Below the pieces are notes generated by a model, which ran no database searches, was not told the DNA's origin, and saw only the letters and a list, made by a program, of their open reading frames with translations. Positions 17,695 to 27,642 of a DNA stretch of 64,000 nucleotides are shown here, piece after piece. Made by a program: the position numbers and the translations under genes. How positions within the stretch are numbered: the first letter of the stretch is position 1; each line of letters opens with the position of its first letter. Source of the DNA: Methylocystis sp. GTDB lineage: Bacteria; Pseudomonadota; Alphaproteobacteria; Rhizobiales; Beijerinckiaceae. The stretch covers positions 1 through 64,000 of the forward strand of contig NZ_JAKFWS010000068.1 in NCBI RefSeq assembly GCF_021731785.1, written 5' to 3'.

Positions 17695-18010
17695 TTGGTC
17701 GTTTCCTTTACTTACCCGTAGGGCGTCTAGACTGCGCCTGCGCTCGACCCCTCCCGCCTTGGAACAGCAACGGCCTCACATAACGCAATGAGCGGCGGGA
17801 CGATGTCGTATGTGACCGTTCCTGTCAATTGCGCGTCACTTCTGCGACGGTGCGCGCCGGTCCTTCAATGAACGACTCCGTTGGAGAGAAGATCTTTTAT
17901 TTCCAGTAGCTTGGGGGCGCCGGCGCGACTTCTCGTGCGCCTGTTGTCGCAGCGCAAAAGGGGCGCGCGAGGGTTCGCGCGCCCCTTGGGCTCAAGTCAA
18001 AGCGATTTTT
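17695..18010. other. 316-bp gap upstream of cysteine-rich gene 1
   Basis: It holds the promoter region of the cysteine-rich gene 1 (minus strand) and, at 17958-17987, the terminator of paralog 2. No open frame with family resemblance is present. Confidence 0.5.
17958..17987 (-). terminator. terminator of cysteine-rich gene 2
   Basis: AAGGGGCGCGCGA and TCGCGCGCCCCTT form a 13-bp perfect stem with a four-base loop. On the minus strand it is followed by TTGCGCT after the stem's own T residues. It lies 24 bp past the stop codon at 18011. Confidence 0.75.
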
Positions 18011-18292
18011 TTAAAGGCTCTTGGAGTTCTGCGGGCAGCCGCACTTCTCGTCGCACGCCTTCCTGTTCGCCTTCACGGTCGCCATGTCGGCGGTGATCGA
18101 CTGCTGATCCTTGAGATAGGCGTCCTCGCACTTGCTCGCGCAAACCGCTTGGTCGTCCTCGGCATGCGTGTCGCAGCTGATGCGCGTCGCCTGGCTCTGC
18201 GCGCGCTGACCGACGGCGGCGTCGAAAGCGAACGACGGCGCAGTCGCCGCAAGAAACAGGGCGGCGGCCGCCGTTAGGGCGTATTTATTCAT
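18011..18292 (-). CDS. cysteine-rich small exported protein, paralog 2
   Basis: A 93-residue protein from ATG 18292, embedded in a longer open frame; the Met is chosen because a signal peptide (MNKYALTAAAALFLAATAPSFA) begins there. The mature part has six cysteines spaced C-x10-C-x3-C-x24-C-x3-C-x-C, ending CGCPQNSKSL. It matches paralog 1 in CDxH, QAxCAxKC, Asp-x-Tyr-Leu, KACDxxCGCPQN and exact spacing of the last five cysteines. The two genes are tandem on the same strand, each with its own terminator, so they probably arose by duplication. Function unknown. The aconitase gene lies 149 bp upstream in the same direction. Confidence 0.8.
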   Translation of the reverse strand: MNKYALTAAAALFLAATAPSFAFDAAVGQRAQSQATRISCDTHAEDDQAVCASKCEDAYLKDQQSITADMATVKANRKACDEKCGCPQNSKSL

Positions 18293-18441
18293 ATGTTGAT
18301 TTCCTCTTTTTCGCGTCGTGACTTTTTCTTTTTGTCGAGCGCTGCGTTGAACGCATTCCAACCGCAGCGGCCCGAATTCAACGCAAAGCTCGCTAACGCT
18401 GTCCGAGGACCATGAGCAAGTCAATCGTTTTTTCGCGAGAT

Positions 18442-21153
18442 TTAAGGGGCGAGTTGTCGCAACACGTAAGGAAGAATGCCGCCGTTCTTGAAGTATTCTA
18501 ACTCGTCCAGCGTATCGATGCGCGCGAGCAGCTTTGCGGTCTGAGTGGACCCATCCGGGAAAGCGATTGAAGCAATAAAGGTCTTGCGCGGAGCAAGTCC
18601 CTCGCGCAAGCCATGAATGGTCACCGTCTCGTCGCCTTTCAGCCCGAGCGTGTCCCAGCCTGCGCCTTCCGCAAAGGTGAGCGGCAGCACCCCCATGCCG
18701 ACAAGATTGGACCGGTGGATGCGCTCGAAGCTCTTGGCGATCACGGCGCGAACCCCGAGCAGCATGGCGCCCTTCGCCGCCCAATCGCGCGACGAGCCAT
18801 TGCCATATTCGGCGCCGGCGAGCACGACAAGCGGCGCGCCCTCGGCGCCGTAGCGCATGGCGGCGTCATAGATCGGCATGATTTCGCCGCCCGGATAATG
18901 CCTGGTCAATCCGCCTTCCGGCGTTTGCCCGCTCTCGTCGCGCATGATGTGATTCTTGATGCGGATATTGGCGAAAGTCCCGCGCATCATCACTTCATGA
19001 TTGCCGCGCCGCGTGCCGTATTGATTGAAATCGGCGGGCGCGACGCCATGCTCGATCAGCCATTTGCCGGCGGGCGACGCCGCCTTGATCGAGCCTGCCG
19101 GCGAGATATGATCGGTGGTGATTTTGTCGCCAAAGAGCGCGAGTATGCGCGCGCCGACGATGTCCTCGACCGGTTTGGGCTCGCGCTCAAGTCCAACGAA
19201 ATAAGGCGGGTTGCGCACATAGGTGGATTGATCGTCCCAACGGTAGGTCTCGCCGCTTGGCGCTTCGACCGCGCGCCAGTGTTCGTCGCCAGAGAAGACG
19301 TTGGCGTAAGTTTCGCGAAACAGATTGCGCGTCACCTGATCGCGGACGAAGGTCGCAATCTCGGCGTTCGCCGGCCAGATGTCGCGCAGATAGACCGGCG
19401 ACCCGGCGCTGTCATGCCCGAGAGGCTCTTTCGTCAGATCGATCGCCATCGTGCCGGCGAGCGCATAGGCGACGACGAGCGGCGGCGAGGCGAGGTAATT
19501 CGCTTGGACGTCCGGATTGACGCGCCCTTCGAAATTGCGATTTCCCGACAGCACCGACGCCGCCACGAGGTCATGCGCATTGATGGTCTTGGAGATCGCC
19601 GGCGGCAGCGGCCCTGAATTGCCAATGCAGGTCGTGCAGCCGAAGCCGACGAGATTGAAGCCGAGATCGTCGAGGAATTTCTGCAGCCCGGACTTCGCAA
19701 GATATTGCGCGACGACCTGACTGCCCGGGGCAAGCGAGGTCTTCACCCAGCGCTTCGTCTTTAAGCCGCGGGCGATGGCGTTGCGCGCTAGCAGTCCGGC
19801 ACCGATCAGCACGCTCGGGTTGGATGTGTTGGTGCACGAAGTGATCGCGGCGATGACGACGTCGCCGTGGCCGAGGTCGAAACTTTCGCCTTCGACGCCG
19901 TAACGCTGCCCGAGTCCGTCTTCCTTCTTATATTCGGTGGCGAGCGCGCCAAGAAACGCCGAGCCGACATCCGAAAGCGACGCGCGGCTCTCCGGGCGTT
20001 TCGGACCGGCGAGAGAAGGCGTCACCTCCGCGAGGTCCAGGGTCAGCGTGTCGGTGAATTCCGGATCGGGCACCCCGGGCTCGCGCATCATGCCCTGCGC
20101 CCGCGCATAGGCTTCGATCAGCGCGAGGCGGTCGTCGGCGCGCCCCGACATTCGCAGATAGGCGAGCGTCTCCTGGTCGATCGGGAAGAAGCCGCAGGTC
20201 GCGCCATATTCAGGCGCCATATTGGCGATCGTCGCCCGATCGGCGAGGCTCATGTGATCGAGGCCGTCGCCGAAGAACTCCACGAATTTTCCGACCACGC
20301 CCTTTTTGCGCAGCATCTGGGTGACGGTCAGAACGATGTCGGTCGCCGTCACGCCCTCCTTCGGCGCGCCGGTGAGCTTGAAGCCGATCACCTCGGGGGC
20401 GAGCATCGACAGCGGTTGGCCGAGCATCGCGGCTTCGGCCTCGATGCCGCCGACGCCCCAGCCGAGAACGGCGAGGCCGTTGATCATGGTCGTATGCGAA
20501 TCGGTGCCGACCAGCGTGTCGGGATAGGCGACTTCGACCGTCTTGCCGTCGATCCGCTCCGTGCGCGTCCAGACGGTCTGGCCGAGATATTCCAGATTGA
20601 CCTGATGGCAGATGCCGGTGCCGGGCGGCACGACGCGGAAATTGTCGAACGCCGACTGGCCCCATTTCAGGAATCGATAGCGCTCGCCGTTGCGCTCATA
20701 CTCCAGCTCGACATTGCGGGCGAACGCCTGCGGCGTGCCGAAACTGTCGACGATCACCGAATGGTCGATGACGAGATCGACCGGCACCAGCGGATTGATC
20801 TTCTGCGCGGTCCCGCCGAGCGCGACCACGGCGTCGCGCATCGCCGCAAGATCGACGACCGCCGGCACGCCGGTAAAATCCTGCATCAGCACGCGCGCCG
20901 GCCTGAAGGCGATTTCGCGCTCGGTCTTGCCTTTTTCCTCGAGCCATTTGGCGAAGTCTTCGATCGACGCCTTGGTGACCGAACGGCCGTCTTCGTTGCT
21001 CAGCAAATTTTCGAGAACGACCTTAAGCGAATAGGGCAGGCGGGAGACGCCTCGAAGCCCGTTCTCTTCCGCCGCCTTTAGCGAGAAATATTGATAGGAC
21101 CGGTCGCCGACGACGAGCGTCTGACAGGCGTTGAAACTATCGAGAGAAGCCAT
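18442..21153 (-). CDS. acnA: aconitate hydratase A
   Basis: A 903-residue aconitase of the AcnA/IRP1 type, which converts citrate to isocitrate in the TCA cycle. The 4Fe-4S ligands are in SCTNTSNP (about residue 436) and [10 protein letters not shown] (about 502-505). The N-terminal [13 protein letters not shown] and the swivel domain with [21 protein letters not shown] are complete, and the length is normal. ATG 21153 opens the family-typical start MASLDSF. It is a single gene; the MFS gene on the same strand ends 93 bp upstream and is functionally unrelated. Confidence 0.97.
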   Translation of the reverse strand: MASLDSFNACQTLVVGDRSYQYFSLKAAEENGLRGVSRLPYSLKVVLENLLSNEDGRSVTKASIEDFAKWLEEKGKTEREIAFRPARVLMQDFTGVPAVVDLAAMRDAVVALGGTAQKINPLVPVDLVIDHSVIVDSFGTPQAFARNVELEYERNGERYRFLKWGQSAFDNFRVVPPGTGICHQVNLEYLGQTVWTRTERIDGKTVEVAYPDTLVGTDSHTTMINGLAVLGWGVGGIEAEAAMLGQPLSMLAPEVIGFKLTGAPKEGVTATDIVLTVTQMLRKKGVVGKFVEFFGDGLDHMSLADRATIANMAPEYGATCGFFPIDQETLAYLRMSGRADDRLALIEAYARAQGMMREPGVPDPEFTDTLTLDLAEVTPSLAGPKRPESRASLSDVGSAFLGALATEYKKEDGLGQRYGVEGESFDLGHGDVVIAAITSCTNTSNPSVLIGAGLLARNAIARGLKTKRWVKTSLAPGSQVVAQYLAKSGLQKFLDDLGFNLVGFGCTTCIGNSGPLPPAISKTINAHDLVAASVLSGNRNFEGRVNPDVQANYLASPPLVVAYALAGTMAIDLTKEPLGHDSAGSPVYLRDIWPANAEIATFVRDQVTRNLFRETYANVFSGDEHWRAVEAPSGETYRWDDQSTYVRNPPYFVGLEREPKPVEDIVGARILALFGDKITTDHISPAGSIKAASPAGKWLIEHGVAPADFNQYGTRRGNHEVMMRGTFANIRIKNHIMRDESGQTPEGGLTRHYPGGEIMPIYDAAMRYGAEGAPLVVLAGAEYGNGSSRDWAAKGAMLLGVRAVIAKSFERIHRSNLVGMGVLPLTFAEGAGWDTLGLKGDETVTIHGLREGLAPRKTFIASIAFPDGSTQTAKLLARIDTLDELEYFKNGGILPYVLRQLAP

Positions 21154-21246
21154 GGAAGGGTCCTTGCGGCGCGGGATGGCGCGCTCTTTCTAGAAAATTC
21201 CATGCCAGAGGGGCAAATAGAAAAGGCGCGTCGAAAATCGAGCTTA

Positions 21247-22689
21247 TCAGACGCGTCGCTCGCCGCGCAGCGGTCGCTCCTCCATGCGCGCCAGGAAAAC
21301 AAAGGACAAGCCGACACAGACGGCAAGCGCGAGAAAAACCAGACGAAAGCTCGAAAACAAAGCGGCGCTGTCGGCGTCCGCCTTCAGCGCTTCAAGCAAT
21401 TGCGCCCGGCCGCCGCCGATCGCTAAAGCGGCGAACAGCGCGACGATCGCGCCGGCCGCGAGTTGCCGAAAGAATTGCATCGACGCCGTCGCGGTGCCGA
21501 GGTCGCGCGAATCGACGGCGTTCTGCACCGAAACGGTGGCGATCGGCAGCATCGCGCCAATCCCGAAGGTCGTGACGGTGAGCAGGGCGTTGAGCGACAG
21601 CAGCGAGCGGTCCGCGCCCGCCTTCATCATCCAAGCCGCGCCAAGCGCGGCGAGAAAGCCGGCGCCGAGCCCCAGCAGCGGGACGGCCTTGTAATGCTTG
21701 AGATGCGCCATCAATCGTCCGGACGCCGTCGCGCCGGCGACAGTGCCGACCATCAGCGGAATGAGCGTCAGCCCCGAATCGCTGGCGTTCATGCCGGCGC
21801 AGACTTCATAATAGATCGGCATCACGACAGAGAGGCCGACGAAGCCGCCAAGTCCAAACGAGCTCGACAGAATGGCGTCGCGCACGATCCGGAGTTCGAG
21901 GATGCGCAAGGGAATCAGCGGCTCCTCGGCGCGAACCGTGCGCCAGGCAAAAAGCGACCAGGCGAGGGCCGAAGCGGCCAGGAGGCCGCAAATCGCCGCC
22001 GACCGCCATGGAAAGCGGACGCCGCCCCAGCCGAGCGCCAGAACCAGCAGCCCTGAGGCGGCGATGAGCAGCGCGGCCCCCAGATAATCGACGCGATGCG
22101 GATGGCGCAGCTCCGGCAAACGCTTCAACCGGGAATTGACGATCAGCAGCGCCGCGAGGCCAAGCGGCAGATTGATCCAGAAGATCAGCGACCAATGCCA
22201 AAATTGCGCAAGAACGCCGCCGAGCGTCGGGCCGGCGATGCTCGACGTGATGAACACGACGGCAAAATAGGACTGGTATCGGCCGCGCTCGCGGGGGGAA
22301 ACCAGATCGGCGACGATCGTCTGGCCAAGCGAAATCAAGCCGCCACCGCCCAGCCCCTGAACGACTCTCGCGCCCGCTAGGGCCGCCATGCTCGGGGCCA
22401 GGGCGCAGGCGACCGAGCCGATCACGAACGTGGCCACGCCGACAAGAATGACGCGTCGCCGCCCATAGACATCGGCGAATTTGCCGTAAAGCGGCGTCAC
22501 CACCGTCGCGGCGATGAGATAGGCCGTCACGATCCAGGGCAGATCCTGAGGGTCGCCGAGGTCCGCCGCAATGGTCGGCATGGCGGTGACCACAATCGTC
22601 TGATCGAGGGCCGAGAGCAGCATCGCAAGGCCGAGCCCGAACATGACCTGACGCAGTTCGGCGGCGTTTGGCGGCGAGTTGTCGGACAT
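21247..22689 (-). CDS. DHA2-family MFS drug exporter
   Basis: A 480-residue major-facilitator transporter with fourteen predicted membrane segments, of the EmrB/QacA (DHA2) type that exports drugs or other toxic compounds by proton antiport. Motif C-like sequence LSALDQTIVVTAMPTIAADL is in the first segment. Motif A (GKFADVYGRRRVIL) follows the second, and VQGLGGGGLISLGQTIV follows the fourth. The closest named relatives are generic multidrug exporters. No adaptor or regulator gene is adjacent, so the substrate is open. It reads in the same direction as acnA with a 93-bp gap, and follows recQ on the same strand after 74 bp. Confidence 0.9.
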   Translation of the reverse strand: MSDNSPPNAAELRQVMFGLGLAMLLSALDQTIVVTAMPTIAADLGDPQDLPWIVTAYLIAATVVTPLYGKFADVYGRRRVILVGVATFVIGSVACALAPSMAALAGARVVQGLGGGGLISLGQTIVADLVSPRERGRYQSYFAVVFITSSIAGPTLGGVLAQFWHWSLIFWINLPLGLAALLIVNSRLKRLPELRHPHRVDYLGAALLIAASGLLVLALGWGGVRFPWRSAAICGLLAASALAWSLFAWRTVRAEEPLIPLRILELRIVRDAILSSSFGLGGFVGLSVVMPIYYEVCAGMNASDSGLTLIPLMVGTVAGATASGRLMAHLKHYKAVPLLGLGAGFLAALGAAWMMKAGADRSLLSLNALLTVTTFGIGAMLPIATVSVQNAVDSRDLGTATASMQFFRQLAAGAIVALFAALAIGGGRAQLLEALKADADSAALFSSFRLVFLALAVCVGLSFVFLARMEERPLRGERRV

Positions 22690-22763
22690 GACCTCGGAAG
22701 GGGGAACGGGATGAGAGCCCTAACTACAGTGTTGCGGCGCCAAACGAAACCCTTGGCGACGCC

Positions 22764-24348
22764 TCAGCGGGCTTCGCCGATCACCCGTAACAGCGCCGCC
22801 GCGTCTTCGATCCCGCTGAGCAGCGGATCGCCGGCGCTGTCCGGTTTTTCGCGCGCGAGCGCGCGCAGCGCCTGTTCGGAGGCGACCGCGCGCGGCGCCA
22901 GCCCACGCCGTTTTGCGATAGCTCGTCGTTCGGCCTCCAGCGCGCGCAGCAGGCGCGCCTGGTCGACCGTGAGCGGCGGCTCGTCCGGCTGAGTCGACAG
23001 AATGACCGGCGCCGCCGCGATCTGAGGAACAGTCTCCTCGACATCCGGGAGGTCGCCGCGATTGGCGAAGCCGCTTGTGAAATCCGCGCGCCAGCCGAGC
23101 GCAAGCGAAGACAGGCGGCGAGGCCAAGCGAGCGGTCCGCCGCGGCAGTGATCGCATTTCCCGCAAGGCGCGCTGTCTTCGCCGAATTCGGCGAGGAGGC
23201 GCTGAAAGCGGCAGCCCGGCGCCGCCGCCAGCCGCGCCATCGCCTGGCGTCTGGCGTAATCCCCCGCGGCCGCCTCATTCTCCTGCGCGGTTTGCGGAAT
23301 GCGCCAGCGCAGGGCCAGCTCGGCGGGCGAGAACAGCGTCAGCGCGCGCGCCGGCGCGCCGTCGCGTCCGGCCCGGCCGATCTCCTGATAATAGCCCTCG
23401 ATCGAGGTCGGCAGATCGGCGTGAACGATGAAGCGCACGTCCGGCTTGTCGACACCCATGCCGAAAGCGATGGTCGCGACCATCACGGCGCCCTTGCGGG
23501 TAAAGAACGCGTCCTGACTCTCCGAGCGCGTATGGGCCGTCGAGCCCGGCATGATAGGGAAGCGCGTCGAAGCCGAGCCGCGAGAGCTCGCGGGCGAGCG
23601 CGTCGGTCTTGTTGCGCGAGTTGCAATAGATGATCCCGCTTTCCTTGCCGGGCGCGCGGCCCTTACGCGCGAATTCGACGATCTGGCGCGGGCCGGCGCG
23701 CTTTTGCGCGAAATCGAGGGATAGATTCGGCCGCGCGAAGGAGCGCAAAAAAATCTCGGCCGGCCGCGAAAACAGGGTGCGGGCGATGTCGTCGCGGGTG
23801 CGCGGACCGGCCGTCGCGGTGACGGCGAGCGTCGGCGGCGCGCCGAGCTTTCGCGCGATGTCGCCGAGCGCGCGATAGTCGGGCCGAAATTCATGGCCCC
23901 AATGCGAGACGCAATGCGCCTCGTCGATCGCGAACAGCTTGATGCGAATGCTGCGCAATAAATGCTGCGTTCCCTCCTGGGCAAGACGCTCAGGCGCGGC
24001 GTAAAGAAGCTTTGCCCGGCCCGACGCGACGGCGTCGATCGAAGCCGCAGCTTCGTCGTCCTCCTGCATCGAATGCAGCGCCACCGCGCCGACGCCGCTG
24101 TCGGCGAGGGTTCGAAGCTGGTCGCGCATCAGCGCGATCAATGGCGAGCAGACGAGCACGAGTCCGGGCCCCGGAGCGGCGGCCGGCAGCTGATAGAGGA
24201 GCGATTTGCCTGAGCCGGTCGGCATGACGGCGATGGCGTCGCGGCCGGCGAAAATGGCGTCGATGACTTCCGCCTGCCCCGGCAGAAAGTCCGAAAATCC
24301 GAATTTGCTGCGCAGCAATTCCCGCGCTTCGGCCAGCCCCGCGGTCAT
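22764..24348 (-). pseudogene. recQ: recQ ATP-dependent DNA helicase, interrupted by a frameshift
   Basis: Two overlapping frames together encode one RecQ helicase. The first half, from ATG 24348, has Walker A (MPTGSGKSLLYQLP), the DEAH box (FAIDEAHCVSHWGHEFRPDY), and motifs up to ALPYHAGLDG. The second half resumes with SESQDAFFTRKG, VATIAFGMGVDKPDVRF and EIGRAGRDG. It continues through the zinc site (CGKCDHC near 23150) and an HRDC-like end. The switch lies at about 23534-23540, in the G/C run GGGCCG; one extra base explains it. Everything else is well conserved. Either the gene is recently broken or the assembly has an indel error. The start overlaps the stop of the upstream gene by ATGA. 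Confidence 0.85.
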
Positions 24349-24638
24349 GGCGCCGCTTGCGACAGCAGCGCTGCGGCGATCTCGCACCATTCGTCTTCGA
24401 GCGCGCCCTTGTGCGGTTCTCGCCCCGCTCGCCGGTACCAATAGAGGGCGTTCGAAAGATCGCCTTCCCTGCGATGAAGATAGGCGTGCACCCACATGCT
24501 GTCGGGATCGGATTTGTCGTCGACGCATTTATGCGCGGCGTTCCAGTCGCCCTTGGCGTCGAACCACAGCGCTCGGAGTGGCGGCGGGAGCGGGGGCTCG
24601 TCCGCGGAAAGCGATTTGCGAAATGCGTCGAGGGTCAT
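24345..24638 (-). CDS. conserved small helical protein coupled to recQ
   Basis: A 97-residue protein from ATG 24638; the longer open frame upstream does not look like protein sequence. It has Trp-rich repeated helices (WFDAKGDWNAAHKCVDD, then WVHAYLHRREGDLSNALYWYRRAGR) that resemble one to two TPR units. Similar small proteins lie beside recQ in other Hyphomicrobiales, as far as I recall. Its stop codon overlaps the recQ start (ATGA), so translation is coupled. Function unknown; a regulatory or protein-binding partner of RecQ is a guess from position only. Confidence 0.75.
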   Translation of the reverse strand: MTLDAFRKSLSADEPPLPPPLRALWFDAKGDWNAAHKCVDDKSDPDSMWVHAYLHRREGDLSNALYWYRRAGREPHKGALEDEWCEIAAALLSQAAP

Positions 24639-24833
24639 GGCGTTCAGACGAATTGTCCCGCCGAGTGATTTGCCCGGCGCGCTTGCGCGGGAAAGATTAC
24701 TTCCGGCCGTTGATGAAGTGGAGGGGCAAAAAGCCTTGGCCAAAGGCTGGCATTTGAACCGCATGCGGCGGCAGCGAATTTTGCATTTTCCCCGGCCGGC
24801 CTTATTGCTGCGCCCCGGTCGGAGACTCCCCGC

Positions 24834-25358
24834 TTGCCTCTAAACTTTAAGCTGCGCGCCCTTTCGCCGAGGTCCCTGGGCCTCGTGACTGCGCTCGCCG
24901 CTCTGGCGTTCGATCAGGCGCATAAATTCTGGATGCTCCATATATTTGACGTCGCCGCCCGCCCGCCGTTGAGCCTCACGCCGTTCCTCGACGTCGTTCT
25001 GTCCTGGAACTTCGGCGTCTCCTATTCCCTGTTTCCGGCCCATGAAACAATGGCGCGACTGGCGCTGCTGACCGTCCAGGGCGCGATCGTCGCCGGTCTG
25101 GCGATCTGGATGGTCCGCACGCCGAGCCGCGCAACGGCTCTGGCGCTCGGTCTCATCATCGGCGGGGCGCTCGGGAACGCCGCCGACCGGATCGCGCGCG
25201 GCGCCGTCGCCGACTTCTTCTATCTCCACACCAGCCTGCCGGTCGGGCCGCTGGCCAATTACGTGTTCAATCTGGCCGATGTGTTCATCACTTTGGGCGT
25301 GTCGCTGCTGGTCTTTGAGGGATTTTTCCTGCCGCAGGAGCGGCGGGCCGGGACCTGA
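24834..25358 (+). CDS. lspA: lipoprotein signal peptidase (signal peptidase II)
   Basis: A 174-residue inner-membrane aspartyl protease that removes the signal peptide from diacylglyceryl-modified prolipoproteins. It has four predicted membrane segments. The catalytic aspartates sit in GGALGNAADRIARGAVADFF and in YVFNLADVFITLG. The start is taken as TTG 24834, because the cytoplasmic tail LSPRSLGLV typical of alphaproteobacterial LspA begins there and GGAGAC lies just upstream. GTG 24885 is a shorter alternative. It precedes an exported-protein gene and the M16 protease pair, an order I recall from related genomes. Confidence 0.92.
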   Translation: MPLNFKLRALSPRSLGLVTALAALAFDQAHKFWMLHIFDVAARPPLSLTPFLDVVLSWNFGVSYSLFPAHETMARLALLTVQGAIVAGLAIWMVRTPSRATALALGLIIGGALGNAADRIARGAVADFFYLHTSLPVGPLANYVFNLADVFITLGVSLLVFEGFFLPQERRAGT

Positions 25359-25459
25359 ACATGCTCGGGTCCAGCTTTAGGCCCGGCCTTCGCCACCAAA
25401 TCGCCAATAAGTCGCGGCCATGTAGCGCCAAGTAACCGGAGCCCAACGGAGTCCGACAG

Positions 25460-26161
25460 ATGAAGCTTGCTCAGTCGCAGCGCTGCGCCCTTTACGTTCT
25501 CGCCGGATTCGCGGCGATCCAGGCCGCGCCAGCTCTGGCCGGCGACGACAAATCCACGTGGACGGCGATGATGGAGATGGTTGGCGCGTCTTCCGACGAA
25601 GCGGCCAGCAAGATCGATTACAGCGAACGACCCAGGCTCGTCTTGCCGCCGAGCGCCGGTGACCTTCCGTCGCCGCGGGAGCGGGCCGAGCGGCCAGGCG
25701 GTTGGCCAACCGAACTGTCGTCGGAGCGGCGCCGCAACGCCGATCGCTACGCGCGCGTTCCCGACGCGCCGCCGCCAGACCCAAAGAAAGGTCTTCTCGA
25801 GCGGCTTCGCGGTCCGCGTCCGACCGCGGCGGCGGGAACGGACGACGAGCCGGGTCTGCTTCAGCGCGTTCTCATGGCGCGCACCCGCAACGCCGCGGCC
25901 GAACCCGACGTGGCGCCGCGCCGGATGCTCGTCGAACCTCCGGAAGGTTATCGTCAGCCGACGAAGGATCTGAGCAGTTATAACGAGAAGTCCGGCAAGA
26001 GCTGGTGGAATCCGTTAAGCTGGGGCGGTGGTGGCGGCACCGAGGCCGATCCCGTCGCCCAGACCGGCAATCCCAATGCGCCCAGCACCGTCGCCCGTTC
26101 GAGCGGCGGCGGCCTGTCGAGCCTGATGCCGAGCTTCCTGAGAGGTTCTGACAAGAATTAA
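25460..26161 (+). CDS. exported Pro/Arg-rich protein of unknown function
   Basis: A 233-residue protein with a signal peptide (LYVLAGFAAIQAAPALA, mature start GDDKSTW). The first mature helix (TWTAMMEMVGAS) is followed by the segment IDYSERPRLVLPP. The rest is mostly disordered, Pro/Arg/Gly-rich, with WWNPLSWGGGGG near residue 185. I do not know a function. It lies about 100 bp after lspA and 66 bp before the first M16 protease gene, on the same strand, so it may be part of a common transcript. An envelope role is inferred only from the signal peptide and the neighbours. Confidence 0.75.
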   Translation: MKLAQSQRCALYVLAGFAAIQAAPALAGDDKSTWTAMMEMVGASSDEAASKIDYSERPRLVLPPSAGDLPSPRERAERPGGWPTELSSERRRNADRYARVPDAPPPDPKKGLLERLRGPRPTAAAGTDDEPGLLQRVLMARTRNAAAEPDVAPRRMLVEPPEGYRQPTKDLSSYNEKSGKSWWNPLSWGGGGGTEADPVAQTGNPNAPSTVARSSGGGLSSLMPSFLRGSDKN

Positions 26162-26227
26162 ATTCCGGCCTATATTAGGAGAAACCATTCTCCGACGACG
26201 CGGCCGCGGCCGCGGGAAAGGCCGTTC

Positions 26228-27553
26228 ATGTCATTTGAGACGAAGGCGTCAGCCGTTTCGCTTGCGCCCGGCGCAGCCGCGCCGGAGCCTGCGCGCGCGA
26301 GCATAACGAGCTTCACGCTCGATAACGGCATGGAGGTCGTCGTCATCCCGGATGCGCGAACGCCTGTCGTCACGCATATGGTCTGGTACAAGAACGGCGC
26401 CGCCGACGATCCGCTCGGCCAGTCGGGCATCGCCCATTTCCTTGAACATCTGATGTTCAAGGGCACGAAAAATCATCCTCAGGGCGAATTCTCCAATCTT
26501 GTCGCCGAACTCGGCGGGCAGGAGAACGCCTTCACCAGCTACGATTACACCGCTTATTTCCAGCGCATCGGCAAGGAGCATCTCGCGACGCTGATGGCGT
26601 TCGAAGCCGACCGCATGCGCAATCTGGTGTTGACCGACGAGGTCGTCGATCCGGAGCGCGACGTGGTGCTCGAGGAGCGCCGCATGCGCACCGACAGCGA
26701 TCCTTCGGCGCAGCTCGACGAAGCCGTGCAGGCGGCGCTCTTCGCGCATCATCCCTACGGCACGCCGATCATCGGCTGGAATCACGAGATCGAGGGGCTG
26801 GATCGCACCCATGCGCTCGCTTATTACGAGCGCTTCTACACCCCCGAGAACGCCATTCTCATCGTCGCCGGCGACGTCGAGGCGGATGAAGTCGAGCGTC
26901 TCGCCAAGGCGACTTACGGCAAGATTCCGGCGCGGTCCGCGGCCCCGCGCCGCGCTCGCACCCAGGAGCCGCCGCACCGCGCCCATCGTCTGGTGACTCT
27001 GCGCGACGAAAAGGTCGAGCAGCCGGCGCATGAGCAGGTTTATCTGGTGCCGTCCTACAGCACCGCCGCGCCCGGCGAAGCCGAGGCGCTGGAGACGCTT
27101 GCCTACATGCTCGGCGGCGGACCGACGAGCGCGCTCTATGAGACGCTGGTCGTCGAGGAGCAGGTCGCGGTCGGCGCCGGCGCCTATTACATGGGCTCCG
27201 CCGTCGACGACACGCGCTTATGGGTTTATGCGACGCCTGCGCCGGGCGTTACGCTCGAAGAGCTCGACGATGCGATCGATCGCGTGCTGCGACGTTTCGG
27301 AGAAGAGCCGATCGACGCCGAACATCTGCAGCGCGCCAAGACCCGTCTCATCGCCGACGCCGTCTACGCCCAGGACAGCCAGGCCTCGCTGGCCCGCTGG
27401 TATGGCGAGGCGCTGGCCACCGGCCTCACGATCGAGGACGTCGTCGCCTGGCCCGATCGCATGGAGAAGGTGACCGCCGCGGACGTGCAAAACGCCGCGC
27501 GCAAATGGCTCGACAGGCGCCGGGCCGTCACCGGATTTCTGCTTCCGGCCTGA
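26228..27553 (+). CDS. M16 zinc protease, catalytic subunit
   Basis: A 441-residue peptidase of the M16 (pitrilysin / mitochondrial-processing-peptidase-like) family. The inverted zinc motif HxxEH is present as HFLEH at residues 70-74, and a downstream glutamate lies in the expected helix (DRMRNLVLTDEVVDPERDVVLEE). The C-terminal M16C domain (GPTSALYETLVVEEQVAV) is complete. No clear signal peptide is present, although other relatives are periplasmic. It is followed 89 bp later by a second M16 gene that lacks the zinc motif; the pair likely forms a heterodimer, one catalytic and one substrate-binding chain. Confidence 0.93.
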   Translation: MSFETKASAVSLAPGAAAPEPARASITSFTLDNGMEVVVIPDARTPVVTHMVWYKNGAADDPLGQSGIAHFLEHLMFKGTKNHPQGEFSNLVAELGGQENAFTSYDYTAYFQRIGKEHLATLMAFEADRMRNLVLTDEVVDPERDVVLEERRMRTDSDPSAQLDEAVQAALFAHHPYGTPIIGWNHEIEGLDRTHALAYYERFYTPENAILIVAGDVEADEVERLAKATYGKIPARSAAPRRARTQEPPHRAHRLVTLRDEKVEQPAHEQVYLVPSYSTAAPGEAEALETLAYMLGGGPTSALYETLVVEEQVAVGAGAYYMGSAVDDTRLWVYATPAPGVTLEELDDAIDRVLRRFGEEPIDAEHLQRAKTRLIADAVYAQDSQASLARWYGEALATGLTIEDVVAWPDRMEKVTAADVQNAARKWLDRRRAVTGFLLPA

Positions 27554-27642
27554 GACGCATATCTGCATGAGGCGGTCGGCTGTCGGCCGACGCCCGATCC
27601 GATAGCGGAAGACCGACTGCCGATCCCACATTAGGAAAGCAA

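Noticed and set aside
19867-21081. 404-codon frame on the plus strand inside acnA
   Set aside because: Antisense to a fully conserved aconitase; high GC keeps stop codons rare in the opposite frame. No domain is recognisable.
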